From the NCBI GenBank assembly GCA_945988865.1, contig CAMFTQ010000047.1, forward strand, positions 1-6,128: a stretch of DNA of 6,128 nucleotides. The letters run 5' to 3'. The position numbers and the translations under genes are program-made. Origin of the DNA: an uncultured Anaeromassilibacillus sp. Its GTDB lineage: Bacteria > Bacillota > Clostridia > Oscillospirales > Acutalibacteraceae. Positions 6,121 through 6,128 of the stretch are shown one piece after another; the first letter of the stretch is position 1, and every line of letters begins with the position of its first letter. Below the pieces are notes generated by a model, which was given only the letters and a program-made list of their open reading frames with translations, did not search any database and had not been told where the DNA came from.

Positions 6121-6128
6121 GCGTATAT

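Overview
The window reads as a piece of a bacterial chromosome, most likely a Firmicute of class Clostridia (Ruminococcaceae/Oscillospiraceae or a near relative). This rests on strong AAAGGAG-type ribosome binding sites, a sigma-A-type promoter, closely packed genes, a complete GatCAB amidotransferase operon, and the wording of GatA, GatB and the acyltransferase. The genus cannot be fixed from this sequence alone. All genes lie on the minus strand, so the story runs from high to low coordinates.

Layout: 6128-6000 is a non-coding upstream region with a short perfect inverted repeat (6104-6120) and a near-consensus extended -10 promoter (TTGAAA, 17 bases, TATAAT; 6041-6069). The aspartyl-tRNA synthetase gene aspS follows (5999-4251), then gatC (4217-3939), gatA (3909-2452) and gatB (2455-1043). 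The gaps are 33 and 29 bases, and gatA and gatB overlap by four bases (ATGA). After 73 bases with no visible terminator comes the start of an integral-membrane acyltransferase of the acyltransferase-3 family (969 to 1). It is open for 323 codons and is cut by the window edge. No stretch of 300 bases or more lacks a gene.

How the genes fit together: AspRS loads tRNA with aspartate, and GatCAB amidates mischarged Asp-tRNA(Asn) or Glu-tRNA(Gln) to the correct Asn- or Gln-tRNA. Having aspS as first gene of the gatCAB operon suggests that the two form the indirect asparagine route. The AspRS carries His36 where discriminating enzymes such as those of E. coli and B. subtilis have Leu, a feature of non-discriminating AspRS. 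The predicted leader is only about 35 bases, too short for a T-box, which is notable for a synthetase operon in this phylum.

The acyltransferase gene is clearly more AT-rich than the tRNA genes and functionally unrelated. It probably marks the start of a cell-surface polysaccharide or accessory region that continues beyond position 1. I see no CRISPR array, tRNA, rRNA, insertion sequence or phage gene. Apart from the AspRS subtype and the composition break, this is an ordinary housekeeping region, and I found no convincing new system.
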